Assembly: GCA_905250125.1 (NCBI GenBank)
Contig: CAJNOL010000058.1
Coordinates: forward strand, 22,296 to 86,295
Source of the DNA: Rotaria sordida
Taxonomy: Eukaryota; Rotifera; Eurotatoria; Philodinida; Philodinidae
Direction: 5' to 3'
DNA: 64,000 nucleotides
The notes under the pieces were generated by a model. The model saw only the letters and a program-made list of their open reading frames with translations. It made no database searches and was not told where the DNA came from. Positions within the stretch are counted from its first letter, which is position 1. Every line of letters begins with the position of its first letter. The translations under genes and the position numbers were made by a program. Below, one piece after another: positions 23,201 to 35,164 of this stretch.

Positions 23201-25783
23201 AATGAAGGTTTAGCTTTGTTTTGTTTTTCTTTATATTCATGAAAATAAATTTAATTTAATGTAGAGTAGTTTCATTTGGTATTAATAAAAACAATTGTTA
23301 TTTACTAATAATATAATAATGGATTTTAAAACACAAAGCAGATATTTCCGAGAATGTAACTGAAACTTTGATCGATAGGGTAGAAAGAATCAAAGTTAAC
23401 AATATGCAACTTTCCTTCTATTCGTTGATGATACATTCAAAATGATAAAATATCCTTCAAGTCTCTCTCTCTCTGTGTTGAGTTCTTTTTTGTTGTCAAT
23501 ATTTCACTTTTACATTCTTATTTACCAGATGTTTAAACAGATCATCAGATCCGTCCATCTGCCTGAGACAAACACAGGTCCCGACTTTTTAAGTGGGAGT
23601 ATAGAATAACAAAAAATAAACAGTAGAAGATAAGACACATGATACTACGTCATTTGGGCTGAACTGAATCATGGCTAATAATGGATTATGATTATGTTAT
23701 TCATTGTCCATTTATTTATTTAGTTTATTTATCCATTTTGTCCACATACTGTTCACGTCCTCTAATCAATTATTATTATCTTACATAGTTTGGTCTCGTT
23801 TCATCGAAAAATTATGATTAATTAATTTTCCTGCTGCATTAACACTTTCTTTTGGTAATATTTTATGAAAAAAAAAAAAATACAAATTTGTATTAGAGAA
23901 AGTTATTATAATAATAGACATGAGAACATAATTGAATAGTTCATCAGATAATGGCGAAAAAATATTAATGTATTTTTTTACCAATTGTCTTACGGCCTGA
24001 TCATTCGTGACGTAATAACAATTTTGCACTTTCTATTTTCAATATCTCAGCGGAACAAAGTCAGATAAAGCTAAAATTTTCAGAATATATTTAAGTTGAG
24101 TTGCTGTACACATCCTCAAAGTTTCATTAGAATCGAAGCTCCCTTTACAATTTTATGATTGAAATATACGTTTGTGACGGAATAACGCTGGTCTAAAATG
24201 CGGATATTTTCATCGAGATTTATTTCTACAGAAAGTTAAGTGTAGTTTCCCCCGAGATGAACAAATTGATGATGTGTCTGAAAGAACAATTAAGAACATA
24301 ACTCACATCACCCTTCTAACAACGTCAAAATTATATAATGAAAGCATGAGTTTCGCATTTTTCTGACACTGTCGAGATAGGTGGACCGTTACGTCGATAG
24401 GTGGTTTACTAATCTTAACAAAAATATTCATCTAATAGCAAACAACATCTTTCATATCCTTTCATTAAATTAAGAATTTATTGATTCTGAAAAATAAATT
24501 TTTTATTTCATAGAGACTTGTTCATATTTTTTCTCAAGTTGTTTAATCGTAGCCCTGTTGAATGCATAATCCTTAATTTATCAATAACTGCATATAAGTT
24601 TAGATTGGAGGTGGTCATATTTGTAGTAAGTCGGTGGTGGCAGTCCTCCACTCTAGGTGTATGTGAGAGCGAAGAAGCTCAATACCTACGCTCATACCCA
24701 CTAATCAAAAGCGTTTTTCTAATCTTTCTATTGATAGTAACGTTCGTTTTAAGAATGTCGGATAGTGTCATTAGTGTTTAGTATATTTCTTTTCTTTCGA
24801 GACAAGATTCCTTCAATAAAATTCTGAAATTATTCAGAAAGAATTGTGTCAATGAAACTTTCTAATTAAGAGGATTTAGATGAAATGGAAAGATATTATC
24901 TTACATGAATCATTAATTGATTCTTATTGATCTCTTATTCATATTTAGTTTGTCGTGCTAAAGTAGAACTTAATATGTTCTCTACAACTAGTTCATCAAA
25001 TTCAATTCAAACATTCTTAGTTAAAAATAGATTGCTTTTTTGTCCTAAATATTAATGTGTTTTCTTTATTTTTCTTTTGTCTATTTTCGACAGGCACATG
25101 CTGTATTCAATCAATAAATGTTTTGTTTAGTTATGTGACCTTTTGAAATACGCTATATGCTTGCATTCTTCTAAAGACAGTCGTCAACTTTCTACTCAAT
25201 AATCATTATAATATCAGTACACGAAAATAAATGACATAGATCGAAGCAGACAAAAACTAGGCTTGTTTGACCTTCTGCTATTTACAGATCAAATACGAAT
25301 AGACGTAAAACGATTGTTTTCTTTTATGTGCATCGATGTTCGTAGTTGAAACATTTTCTACTATATTTCATAAATACAACTGAACTGATATATATTTACA
25401 ACTAACACAACAAAAAGCATGATTGATCTGGACTCATGCATTGTACAGTATATATGGAATAACTTAGAATTATCAATGCAGAAAAATAATTATTTCTAGA
25501 AAAAAATCAACGTTATCGATTATAAATTGAACTCACCAATTTGCTTTTTTAAAGCATCAGCTTTTTGTTTTTCTATATCTATTTTTGAATCATGTGAATT
25601 TGTCGATTCATCCATTTGCATAGATGATTCATCTTGATGATTGTCATCATCTTCACTTGTTATACTTTCATCGTCAATTTCTAATAAAAGAGAAAAAAAA
25701 ATACAAATAAAAATTTCTTAATAACATTATATCAAACACTTACCCTGATTATCATTACCACTAGATTCATCTTCAGAATTCAT
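20212..25783 (-). CDS. AATF: AATF/Che-1 (Bfr2) nucleolar and transcription factor
   Basis: AATF works in 40S ribosomal subunit assembly and, in animals, as an RNA-polymerase-II-binding anti-apoptotic factor. Start MNSEDESSGNDNQ at 25783, stop at 20212. Approximate exons: 25747-25783; 25543-25681 (acidic, ending EKQKADALKKQI); 22457-22578 (LWDSFLELRIKLQRA, the conserved AATF core); 22180-22395 (FRKTLALLLAIENRR... acidic ...KRLKYDEQAI); 22000-22100 (VIQKWFERTRGF, family: LQKWYDKT); 20580-20815 (DRLIKRTQTSR, then FDDGDFYHQLLREYIERKTS); 20365-20517 (LRKLRNKLKKNLDTKASKDR, HKKLINYMAPIDRCSF); 20212-20307 (DLFSSLFG). The C-terminal domain is the most conserved and is complete. The N-terminal acidic region is shorter than in vertebrates. 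The intron of about 2.9 kb between the second and third exons holds a broken plus-strand frame. CBP lies upstream in the same orientation. Confidence 0.93.
22623..23213 (+). pseudogene. Unrecognised plus-strand frame with one stop, inside an AATF intron
   Basis: A single frame stays open from 22623 to 23213 except for one TGA at 22848-22850. The likely coding part starts near TTNTWAFLKSIFGRLLSKDQ and continues after the TGA with TGIKLYINLETFHPLLRTI, MDFRVGQAIEFELIDQNN, a Leu-rich stretch (QLCLQKDLLYLKALPDVKCF) and a charged end (KRKDVQNKCSKLKMKV-stop). Amino-acid make-up and codon choice look like real coding sequence rather than chance, and it lies antisense to AATF in the large intron between its second and third exons. 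I do not recognise the family. No intron is evident, so it may be a processed copy or a decayed nested gene; a recoded or miscalled TGA cannot be excluded. Confidence 0.5.
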
Positions 25784-26548
25784 TTCTTATTTTCTATTTA
25801 TTACTCTACAACTATATGATAACATAATGAAATAAAAATCATGTTTTTTTTTTTCCATTTCGACGAATATCTCTCATCTTCTTGTTTGTTTTTTTTATTA
25901 TTCACATATCAAAAAAAAAAGAAAGAGAGAAAGAAAAAAAAATCAACTTTGATAGTTGAGAAGAACAACAACAACAAAACCAAAAATGTTCAAGGGAGAA
26001 AAAAAATGACAATGAAAGATAAACAAACAAACAAACAAAAAAAAAAAAAGAAAAAACCAAACCGACATCATACACACAGTTCTTCTTGTTTAGTTTCGTT
26101 TTTTTGTTATGTAAAAAGGAACGAGAAAGAGCAAAGCACGCCACAAACAACAACGAAACACACACAAAACAAAAAGTAAAAAAGAAAGGAAAAAGAAAAA
26201 AGAAAACAGACAAGAACCGAGCGCATGCTTCCAATATATTTATATATTTCAAATCTATATACATACGCACACAGGTTCTTTTTCCCGAGCAGAAAAATAA
26301 AAATCGTTCCTGTTTTCAAAATGTAACAACGCTTTTTTTTTTGTTTTATTTTTTTGTGTGTCTTGATGATATGATAAGACGAACAAAACAAATACGGACA
26401 CATATACACGAGCTAAAGATAGAACAATATGTGTTTGAACGGAGGTGAATAGTGTGTATCAAAGATGATAGACGTAAAAAAGAGCGAATAGGGCAAACGC
26501 AAGAAAAAACGAAAAGAAAAGAAAATAAATGTACAAAGAAAATCTCAA
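25784..26548. other. CBP-AATF spacer with a strong purine/A-rich strand bias
   Basis: The spacer between the CBP stop and the AATF start, both on the minus strand, should hold the CBP 3' UTR and the AATF promoter. From about 25910 to 26215 the plus strand is nearly all A with G and some C (runs of A, GAAAGAGAGAAAG, ACAAACAAACAAACAAA). The transcribed strand therefore gives U/C-rich RNA. Several overlapping low-complexity open frames on both strands come from this bias and are not genes. Confidence 0.6.
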
Positions 26549-29500
26549 TTAGCGTGGAGATGGATCTTGTGATGGTGGTTGTTGTTGTTGTTGTTGTTGA
26601 GAAGAAAATTGAGATGTTCTTGCTAATGTTACACTTAATGGTATTCGTGTTAGATTTGGTGTTGAACTTGTTCGTGCTATATAAGTTGATGGTGGTGGTG
26701 TTGAAGAACTTGCTCTTAATGGTGCTAATAGTGTATGTGATGTTGGTTGATTTAGTCCTTGTTGTGGCATTATAGTAGGATGTCGAGGACGTGTTGCTGT
26801 TGTATAATTAGGAGGAGGATTTAATTGTGCTTGTGATACTGAAGTATGCCATTGTTGTGGTTGATTTGTTTGTTGAATAAATGTTGTTGTTGTTGCTGTT
26901 GTTGATGGTAAACGATTTACAGGAGTTTTATTCATTAATGATTGATATATTAATTGTTTAGGATCATTTATATCTGAGCGTTGTTGTTGTTGTTGTGGTT
27001 GATCATCTATGGATGGATCTTGTTTAACACGTCCAATTAATACACTTAATTGATTTGATGTTTGTTGAACTGGTTTACCAGTATTTGGTTTTTGTGCTAC
27101 TGTTATATATGTTTGATTAGGATATGCGCCTGGTTGCGGTGCACGAATTAATGTTACTGGTGCTGGTTTACCAGATGAATCAAATGAATTTGATGGTATA
27201 GATGTGTTTATTGAAACTAAAATTTAAAAACATTCAAATGTAATCAGTTCCATTTTAATTTGAGTATTTTTCTTCTTCAATGCTTGTTTTAGTAATGAAA
27301 GTATGTTCGAAATTAAATCAAAATAATTTTTCTGGATTGTGTTTTTTATTGCAACTGTCTCATCCATGGATGGCCAGAAGTTCACCAACGATTAAAGCTC
27401 AGGAGAAACATTAGCGAAAGTAGAATGAATTTATTCAAGGTAAGACACTAGGAATTTTTTTAATCAATATCTAATTCACAATCAAATTGGCAAAATTTCA
27501 GAACGTTTCATTTGAAAAATTGTCTCATTTATGCTATCATATTTTCTTTTCTTTTTTAATCTCATAAACATTGCTTTTAAAAGTTAAGTTTTCTTTTTAC
27601 CTGACTGTGCTTGTTGTTGTTGCTGCTGCTGTGGCTGTTGTTGTGTTTGCATTGTATTCGTTCTTTGTTGCATCATAGCTTGCATACGACGTCTATCTGT
27701 TTGCAAACTAGTTGCACGTTGTTTTTGTATTTTAGTTTTTAAATTAGTACAAAATGGTACTTGACAATTAAGTTCCATACAACTTTTAGCATGATACCAA
27801 CAAAGAAAAATAACTTGTTTACATACATTACATTGACTATTTTTTCCTTTACATTCTTTTGTATGTTGTATAACACGTTTATAACGAAAACAACTACGAT
27901 TAACACAATTAGCATTACGACAATTAACAGCATGTAATAATGCTTCAATACAACGTTGCATTGATTGTTGTCGTTGTAATTGTGGACTTGCTATAGATTT
28001 ATCATTACTATTTAATGAATTATGTTCACCATCTTGACTAACATCAACTATAGATGGTACTGAACGTTCCATTTTATGTTCATGTTTAGGTTCAGTAGTA
28101 TAACATTTTTCACATAAATCAAAATCATCACATGTTGTACAATGATAACGTATTTCACATTGTTGACGACATGAATTACAATTATAAGTAAATTTATCTG
28201 TTGTTGATGTATGTAATTCATATAATAATGCCAATGTTGAAAATCTTGCACGACGTAATGAAGAAAATTCATAATGTTTATCACGAGCAAAATTTAAAAA
28301 AGCATCACGTGTATCCATTAAATCACATTGTATTAAAACATCAGTATCATTTACAGCTGGACATGATGCTATTGGATTACGTAAACGAATAACAAAAAAT
28401 GCCTAGAAAATGACAAAACAAAAAAATTTAAATCTTATAAATTATATATTACATATGAATATTTTTATTTACTTCTTTATGTTTTTCCATAGTAGCAAAT
28501 ATTTTTGATATTAAATCTGTACAATTTGACATTTGTTTTTTTGCTACTTTACGTTGAGTAGATGTTGTTTTTTTTAAATTTTTTTTCTTATGTGTATTTG
28601 CAGATTTACGTTTATCAGAAATCTATAAAATGATAGATTAAATAAATTTAAAAAACAAAATAATTTTTTTAAATTTTATTTACATCTGTTGGATCTTCAG
28701 GTTCAATGGGGTCATCAAAACCACCATCTTCCATTGCTCTAGCTGCTTCAACTTCTTGTTTTCTTCGATCTTCTTCTTCTTGATCAAGTTCTAAGGAAAT
28801 TCTTTTCTTCGTCGATTTTTTAATTATTCAAAAAATTTAATTTCATACCTTTAATACTTTCTTCAATAATATTCGACCAAAAATCACCTTCAAAATATGG
28901 AATAGTCAAAGCATTTTGTACTTGATTATCTTGACAATCTTTCATAATATCCTTTAAAAAAAAAATAAACATAACAATTAAATATTATTAAAAAAAATAA
29001 ATAAATAAAGCTTTATCTTACTTTATAATCAATAACAACACGTTCTAAAATAGCTCTATCAAGCATTTTTTTATACCAATCTTGTAAACGTTTTGGTTTT
29101 GGTACACGTTGTTCAACTGGATGACAATGAAATATATAATCATCTCCTTCACTTGGTGGACATGCCCATATATGTGCATAAACATAACCAAGTTTTTTTG
29201 CATAATCCAAATATCCAATTAATATTTCATGATATACATCTGTACGATAAGCTTTAGGTCGAAAAAAATGTACTGAATCCAAATATGATACATAAACACG
29301 TCGTGTATTTGGTGCATGACAACGTCCATCATATTCTTGTACATGCATACCAAATAAAACAACATCAACACCTTCAATTTCTTGAAATGCAAATATTGCT
29401 TTTGTTCGATATGGATAACCATCAGGTACTTGATTTTGATAATATTTTTTTAAACGTGGTTTTACTTCACATACTTTATCACTTGCAGCTAATATACGTA

Positions 29501-32500
29501 TTGTAACACGTCCTGTTGAACAACTTTCATTACGTAAAAAATCATTAACACGTTTTTCTAATACTTTAGCTAAATCAGTTTCAGTTAATTTAAATGCTGT
29601 ATAACGATTATCTTTACGTTTTATATTATATTCACGTAAACATGTATCACATATAAAACCTTCGGGCCATATTTGATCTATATGTAATGCACATACTTGA
29701 TGCCAACGACGTGTACAAACAATACAATCAATCATTGTTTCAGGTTCTTGTATATCATTTTTAGCTGATATAAATAAATTTTTTGGTAATTCAACTAATG
29801 TTTGAGCTGGATCATCACCGACAAATATTGAATCACTTTTAACTGAATCAAAACATTTCGAACAAAATGTATATTTATCACCGGATAAATTAAAACGAGA
29901 CGGTTCCGGATTATTATAATAATAATAATTTCCATCACGTGGAATTTGACAACATAATTGATTACCATAACAAAACATTACTTGTGGAAAATAAACATAT
30001 TGTCGACCACAACAATATCCTAATGTTTGCATGACTGGATCAATTGCTTCTGAAAATCCTTCAGAAAGCTATAAAAGAAAAAAATTTTTTTTTTAAATGT
30101 TATATTTCCTTTGATTCGAATTATTGAGACTCGAAAAAAAAAGTTATAGACAAGGCTAAGCCCTTTGGTCATGTTTGTAAAGGAAATGAAGACTCTCTGA
30201 TAATGCTTCTAGATGAGCATTAAAGCAACCTAGGCAAAGGATTAAGTATTCATCGGGTTATCCCATACGAAATTGGTTCAATTATTGAATATAGTAGTAT
30301 TACATATTTAACTAACAAACTAATCAAAAACATTAAAATTAAGTGTTTTAATGATCTTCAATCAGAACTGATATAGTTTTGTTTAAATTTAGAAAGAATC
30401 TGCAAATTATCATTTAAATTAACAAATAACAGTTCATTTTACGTTGGATCTATTCGATCATTTTCTTTGTTAATTAACATAAGAAATACTATGATGATGA
30501 CTGAGTGTTTACATTGTTCGACACACTATCTACAAAGTACTTTGTGTAAACTTCAAAGGCACCAGCTATGGAATGACTGTAGACAAATCACTAACGGTTA
30601 TTTATCTCGGATCATCCGTTCGATAGTATGCTGACTATATTGTGACAGAACACCTGCTCTTGTAATTAGTTAGTATGTATGTGGAGCTCAAGCCTCTTTG
30701 TTCAGAGCTACACAGCTAGTCATAATTATAGAGAAGATATAGGACTATTGAATCTGTCGCTACGTAACATTCCAGACTGCTAGGTAGCTGAAATTCAGGA
30801 AGTTTTCTTCTTTCTTCTATAAAAAATACGAATAACTTATTATGAAATTCGATCAATGTTTGTTTTTTTTTCGTTTTAACTATTCATTAAATGTTTTGTT
30901 TAGTTCGAATAAATATTTACTTTTGTACACATTTTATAAACACGTGTAGTTTTCTTATTATAAAGCCAAGCATTATTAAACATTAGCCAAGCATCATCAC
31001 AAAATTGTAATGGATTTTTATATTCGCCTCGTAATAATTTATTATGCATTGTTGATATATCCATAGGATGTTTAACAATTGTTGGATAATCAAGTATATT
31101 AAGTGCAATAGGATCGACTGGTTGACGAAATGGATGTGAATCTTCACATGCAATCATTTTATGTATAACTGGTTCAAGATGTGAACGTAAATCTTCAACT
31201 GTAAATTGTATTGGGTGTTTAGGTAATTGTTTACTAGTTGAATCAATTTGAGGTAATTTCGGTTTTGTATCTTGATATATTGTTGATGTAGGTGATTTAA
31301 CCATAGTTGTTGTTTGTAAAATATCATTATTTGTTGGTTCTTCTTTTTTAATCATGAAATATGATGATGAAGGCTAAAACAAACAAAAAAATAATATAAT
31401 TTGAAGAATACAAAAAAACATATATATATATACTTGTATTGATGGTTTTGGTGATATTAATTCAGTTTTTATTTGATTTGTTGTATCTACCATATCAACA
31501 TCATGTTGTTGATTATTAGTTGTCATATCACGATTAATAAGAAAATTTAAATTTTCATTTGGTGGTACATTTGTTATTGTAAATGTTCCTGTATTTGTAT
31601 TTGTTGTACCATTTAATGTTGTTCGACTAGAATTTGTTACTGTTGTTAATGGTTGATGAAGAATATTTCCTGTAGACGATGATGATGATGATGCATAATC
31701 AGTTATAGGTGCTGTACGATTTGGTGGACCATGATCACCGGCCATTGTATCCATAGTTGAATGAATTTTACCATTATAATCATTTGTTGATGATGTTTGT
31801 CCTGTTGTTGATGATATTTGTGCAGCTAATTGCATATCTTGTAAACGTTTTTTTTCTCGACGATCTTCTAATTCTTTTTGTATTTTATAAATTTTTTCAG
31901 CTAATTTATGAAAATATTCTTCTTGATTATTAGCTACTTCAAATGTATCATTTTCAACACGTCGTGCATAATTAGCTAAATTAATAATACGTTTATCACG
32001 TACAGCACCTGTATCAGTTATTGGTATAAGTGCTGTAATAATTTTTTGTACAAGATGATTACGCATTTCTGATGTAACACGTCGTTGCCAATCTTTTGTT
32101 ATTGATCGTTCATTTGCTAAATTTGTATTTGTTGTTAATGATAGATTTGTATTTGAATTATTTGATGATATATTATTTGTTGAATTTATATTTGTATTTG
32201 TTGTTTGATTTAATTTTGCTAATGTTGATGGTGTTTTAAGTGGTTGACATATTGGACATTGTGGATTATTACATTGTTTCCAATGTAATATAATTTGTCT
32301 TGATGTAACACAATGTGGTACACTACATGTTTTATGATCATTACATTTAGTCATATGTTGTAGAACACTTTTCATTGTATTACAATGTGGTAATGTACAA
32401 GTATTTGGACGTGTTGTTTCACCATTAATAGTTTGTTTTTCACGTTGTTGACATTTATGTGCATGTAATAATAAAACAAGTTGTTTTTGTATAAATTGTT

Positions 32501-33697
32501 TTCGTTGAATTTCAGTATGTTGTTGAGGATTATTTGCTATTTGTTGTGTCGGTTGTTGTTGTTGTTGTTGTTGAGAAGTTACTATGTAATTTGTTGGTGT
32601 TTGATCCATCATTTGTGTCTAATTGAGAAAAAAAAGATAAATTCAAAAATAAAAAAAGAAGATAGAAATTTATACATACTCTCATTGGTGTGGTATTATA
32701 AGATTGAACAGTATTTTGTTGTTGTTGTTGCTGTATGTGAATTTGTTGTTGTTGTTGTTGTTGTTGAGTTTGATATTGATTTAATTGTTGTGGTGTTAAT
32801 GAAGGTAGAACTGTTGTAATTGTTTTATTTGTTTGAACTGTTGGTGTTTGTGTCACTGTTTGTTGTAAACCGAGTAATGTTGACTGTTGTTGTTGTTGAG
32901 AATTTGTAACAAATACATTATTATTATTTGAATCACTTGTCTAAATAATAAAAAAAAGAAGAAATTGTTTTATTTAATTTGATTAAAATAAATTTTCTTT
33001 TTCTTACTTTAACAATACTCATTTGTGGTACATTTTGATTCATATTTACCATACCAGTTGTATTGTATTGTTGTCGAACAAGTGTTGGTGACATATTTGG
33101 TTGTTGTGTTGCTGTTGGCATACGTTGATATAATGGTCGATTAAGTCCACCTGATGAATTAATCATTTGTTGTTGTTGAGTATAAATTGTTGGTTGTTGT
33201 TGTATACCATTTGATATAACATTAGTCGGTCGAACAATAGTTGATGTTGGTGGCATTGTTTGTATACGTTGTAAATTTGGTGTTTGATATGATGGTAATT
33301 GTGTACGTGTTTGTTGTATATATGTAAGTCGAGGTTGTGTTTGTTGTTGTTGATAAATATTTGTTGATTGTTGATGTAAAATTGGACTCGATGATGATGA
33401 TGGTACTGTTGATTGTATTGATGATGATGATGATGTTGTAGATGTTTGTTGTTGTGTATTATCGAGTGTATCAGTAAAATCATTTCCAATATCGAATAAA
33501 TCTTGAGTATTATTTGTATCGGGTGTATCATATTGTGAAATCATTTTAAAATCAAACTCTTAAAAGATTTGAAAATAGAAAATTAATATTTCTCTTTTCT
33601 TTTTTTTTAATTCTCTAATACCTGATTCGTTTGAATTTGTACCCGAACGAAATTTTTTTGTCGGCGGTTGTTGTAGACCAAGAAAGTCAGCCATCAT
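26549..33697 (-). CDS. CREBBP: CBP/p300 histone acetyltransferase (KAT3)
   Basis: A nuclear coactivator that acetylates histones and transcription factors. Start MMADFLGLQQPPTKKFRSG at 33697 (the next ATG, 33694, is equally possible); stop at 26549. Domains in order: acidic N-terminus (DLFDIGNDF); long Gln/Thr/Ser-rich linkers; TAZ1 (32530-32240, QKQLVLLLHAHKC to NNPQCPIC); KIX (32110-31860, KDWQRRVTSEMRNHLVQKII ... LAEKIYKIQKELE); bromodomain (31230-30905, HPMDISTMHNKL, MFNNAWLYNKKTTRVY); CH2/PHD and KAT11 (30060-28900), with HIWACPPSEGDDYIFHCHP and LQDWYKKML holding the Trp and Tyr needed for catalysis; ZZ (28250-28070, YNCNSCRQQCEIRYHCTTC); TAZ2 (27960-27730); Gln/Pro-rich tail. The autoacetylation loop is Lys-rich (THKKKNLKK). 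I cannot see the NCBD/IBiD helices before the C-terminus. Introns are short except one of about 0.8 kb (30070-30900). It is shorter than the vertebrate proteins (about 2400 residues). Confidence 0.95.
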
Positions 33698-34527
33698 CCA
33701 TCGTCTTATACAGATGTTTTATTTTTCGTGTAAAAAAATCAAATGATAAAACAAACGCCGATTGATCTATAGAAAAATAATTGAAATCTTTTTGTTCTTT
33801 TTTTTATTTTGTTAAATTTTATTTAAAAAATATAACAAAAAAATTTAATTCACTTTTTCTTCTTTTTTTTTATTATTATGAACATATATTTATGGCAAAT
33901 ATTTATTCCGGATACTCCCATACATTCACCCGACCGATCGAGCATGCATAACTTACAGCACAAAGCGGAAGTACTAGCGACAACTGGTGGACAAATGGTT
34001 AACATGGTTATCTGATTGGTAAGCTGTTTTGTTTAAATGCATTTATGTGTTAGATAGAACATTTTTTGAGAAGGAATAAAACATTCTATTGATTGGATGA
34101 AACATTTACCTGTAAATATTTTTTTTATTAAACAGCTGATTAAAAAACATGTTTTTTTGTTGTATTTTCGAAATTAATATTTTGATAAGTAAAAAAGAGA
34201 AATAATTATAAAAAATTATAATAATATAATATGAATATACGTTTAGTATTAATTTATCTTAAGAACTTACTGGGTATTTTCCGAGTTGCAAGATAAAGTC
34301 ACTTGGTTTTTCTTTCTGCTGACATAGTTATAAAGCATATGCTGTCTAATAAGAGATAGTTTTAACTTTGTGAAATAGAGGACACTAATGTCTGTGACAA
34401 AAAAATCTTGACATAAAATATTTTTTTCATTCAGTAAATATGATTGAAAAAAATAAAAATTCTTTCATATGCTTTTAGAATTTTTCTTCTGTTTTAAGAT
34501 TGATTATACACAAAAATCAATGATTAA
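33698..34527. other. CBP upstream region
   Basis: Head region of CBP. The part near 33905-34000 is less AT-rich (CACCCGACCGATCGAGCATG) and could be the promoter core or the edge of a CpG-containing region; the rest is AT-rich. No reading frame. Confidence 0.4.
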
Positions 34528-35164
34528 GGCGCGTCTCTCAAAAATCGATCATACCCTGGGAACATTCAAATTGCATGAAATTTTCAGCATATATTGAGAC
34601 TATAGTAGAGACGTTATGATCAAATTTTCAGTTCTATATTGTGATGTTTTTGGGACACATTCACCTAACAAAGGTTAAGAATAGCTCATTAAGCAAGTAA
34701 CAATTCTCCGTAGGTCTTCATTCTATATATTTAATTTAGTTTTTGTTTGAAACAGTATGTCAAGATGCAGGACATGGTAGAGTCCTTTTTTTCTAAGTTC
34801 TTACTTTCTAAACGGAGAAAAGTTCAATGGCTCAAAAAACAGTCTCTATAATGCCCAGCATCTTGCCATAGTCTTTTAAACAAAAAGAAAAATTATTGGC
34901 TCCAATGAAGCTTCTTCGATAGTTTTATAGATGCGCGATCAAAAAAAAATATAAAAAGAGAAAGAAACGAAAAAGATTTTCCATTTTATCTGACAAAATT
35001 ATATATTTCAAGCAGAAAATTACGAAAATTTTTGGGAAAAAACCGAGGTGCGAAACAAAAAAAAATCATGTTATCTATAAAAGCCTCGGACTATCTTCTC
35101 ATATAGTTATCTCAATTTTCATGTTTTTCATTAAACTTGACTTTTTGGCTGGGAGAAGAGCGCC
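34528..35164. mobile_element. TTAA-flanked (piggyBac-type) MITE, copy 1
   Basis: The element starts GGCGCGTCTCTC directly after TTAA (34524-34527) and ends GAGAAGAGCGCC directly before TTAA (35165-35168). TTAA target duplications are the mark of piggyBac-type elements. Internally it is partly self-complementary: CAAGATGCAGGACATGG near 34760 against CCCAGCATCTTG near 34855. A second copy in opposite orientation lies at about 50007-50630 in the ZDHHC intron, confirming a dispersed family. It is 637 bases long with no transposase. Confidence 0.8.

Noticed and set aside
23990-24420. Repeat-like segment in the large AATF intron with recurrent GTGACG words
   Set aside because: No inverted ends, target duplication or second copy could be found in the window.
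25841-26448. Overlapping Lys-rich and Phe-rich frames of 100-120 codons
   Set aside because: They arise from the purine/A-rich low-complexity tract and have no domain or consistent composition.
26452-26775. Plus-strand Val/Leu-rich frame
   Set aside because: It is the antisense shadow of the Gln-rich CBP C-terminus (CAA repeats read as GTT/TTG).
29219-29506. Frames inside the acetyltransferase region on both strands
   Set aside because: Shadows of the CBP KAT11 exon, which has a clear match in its own frame.
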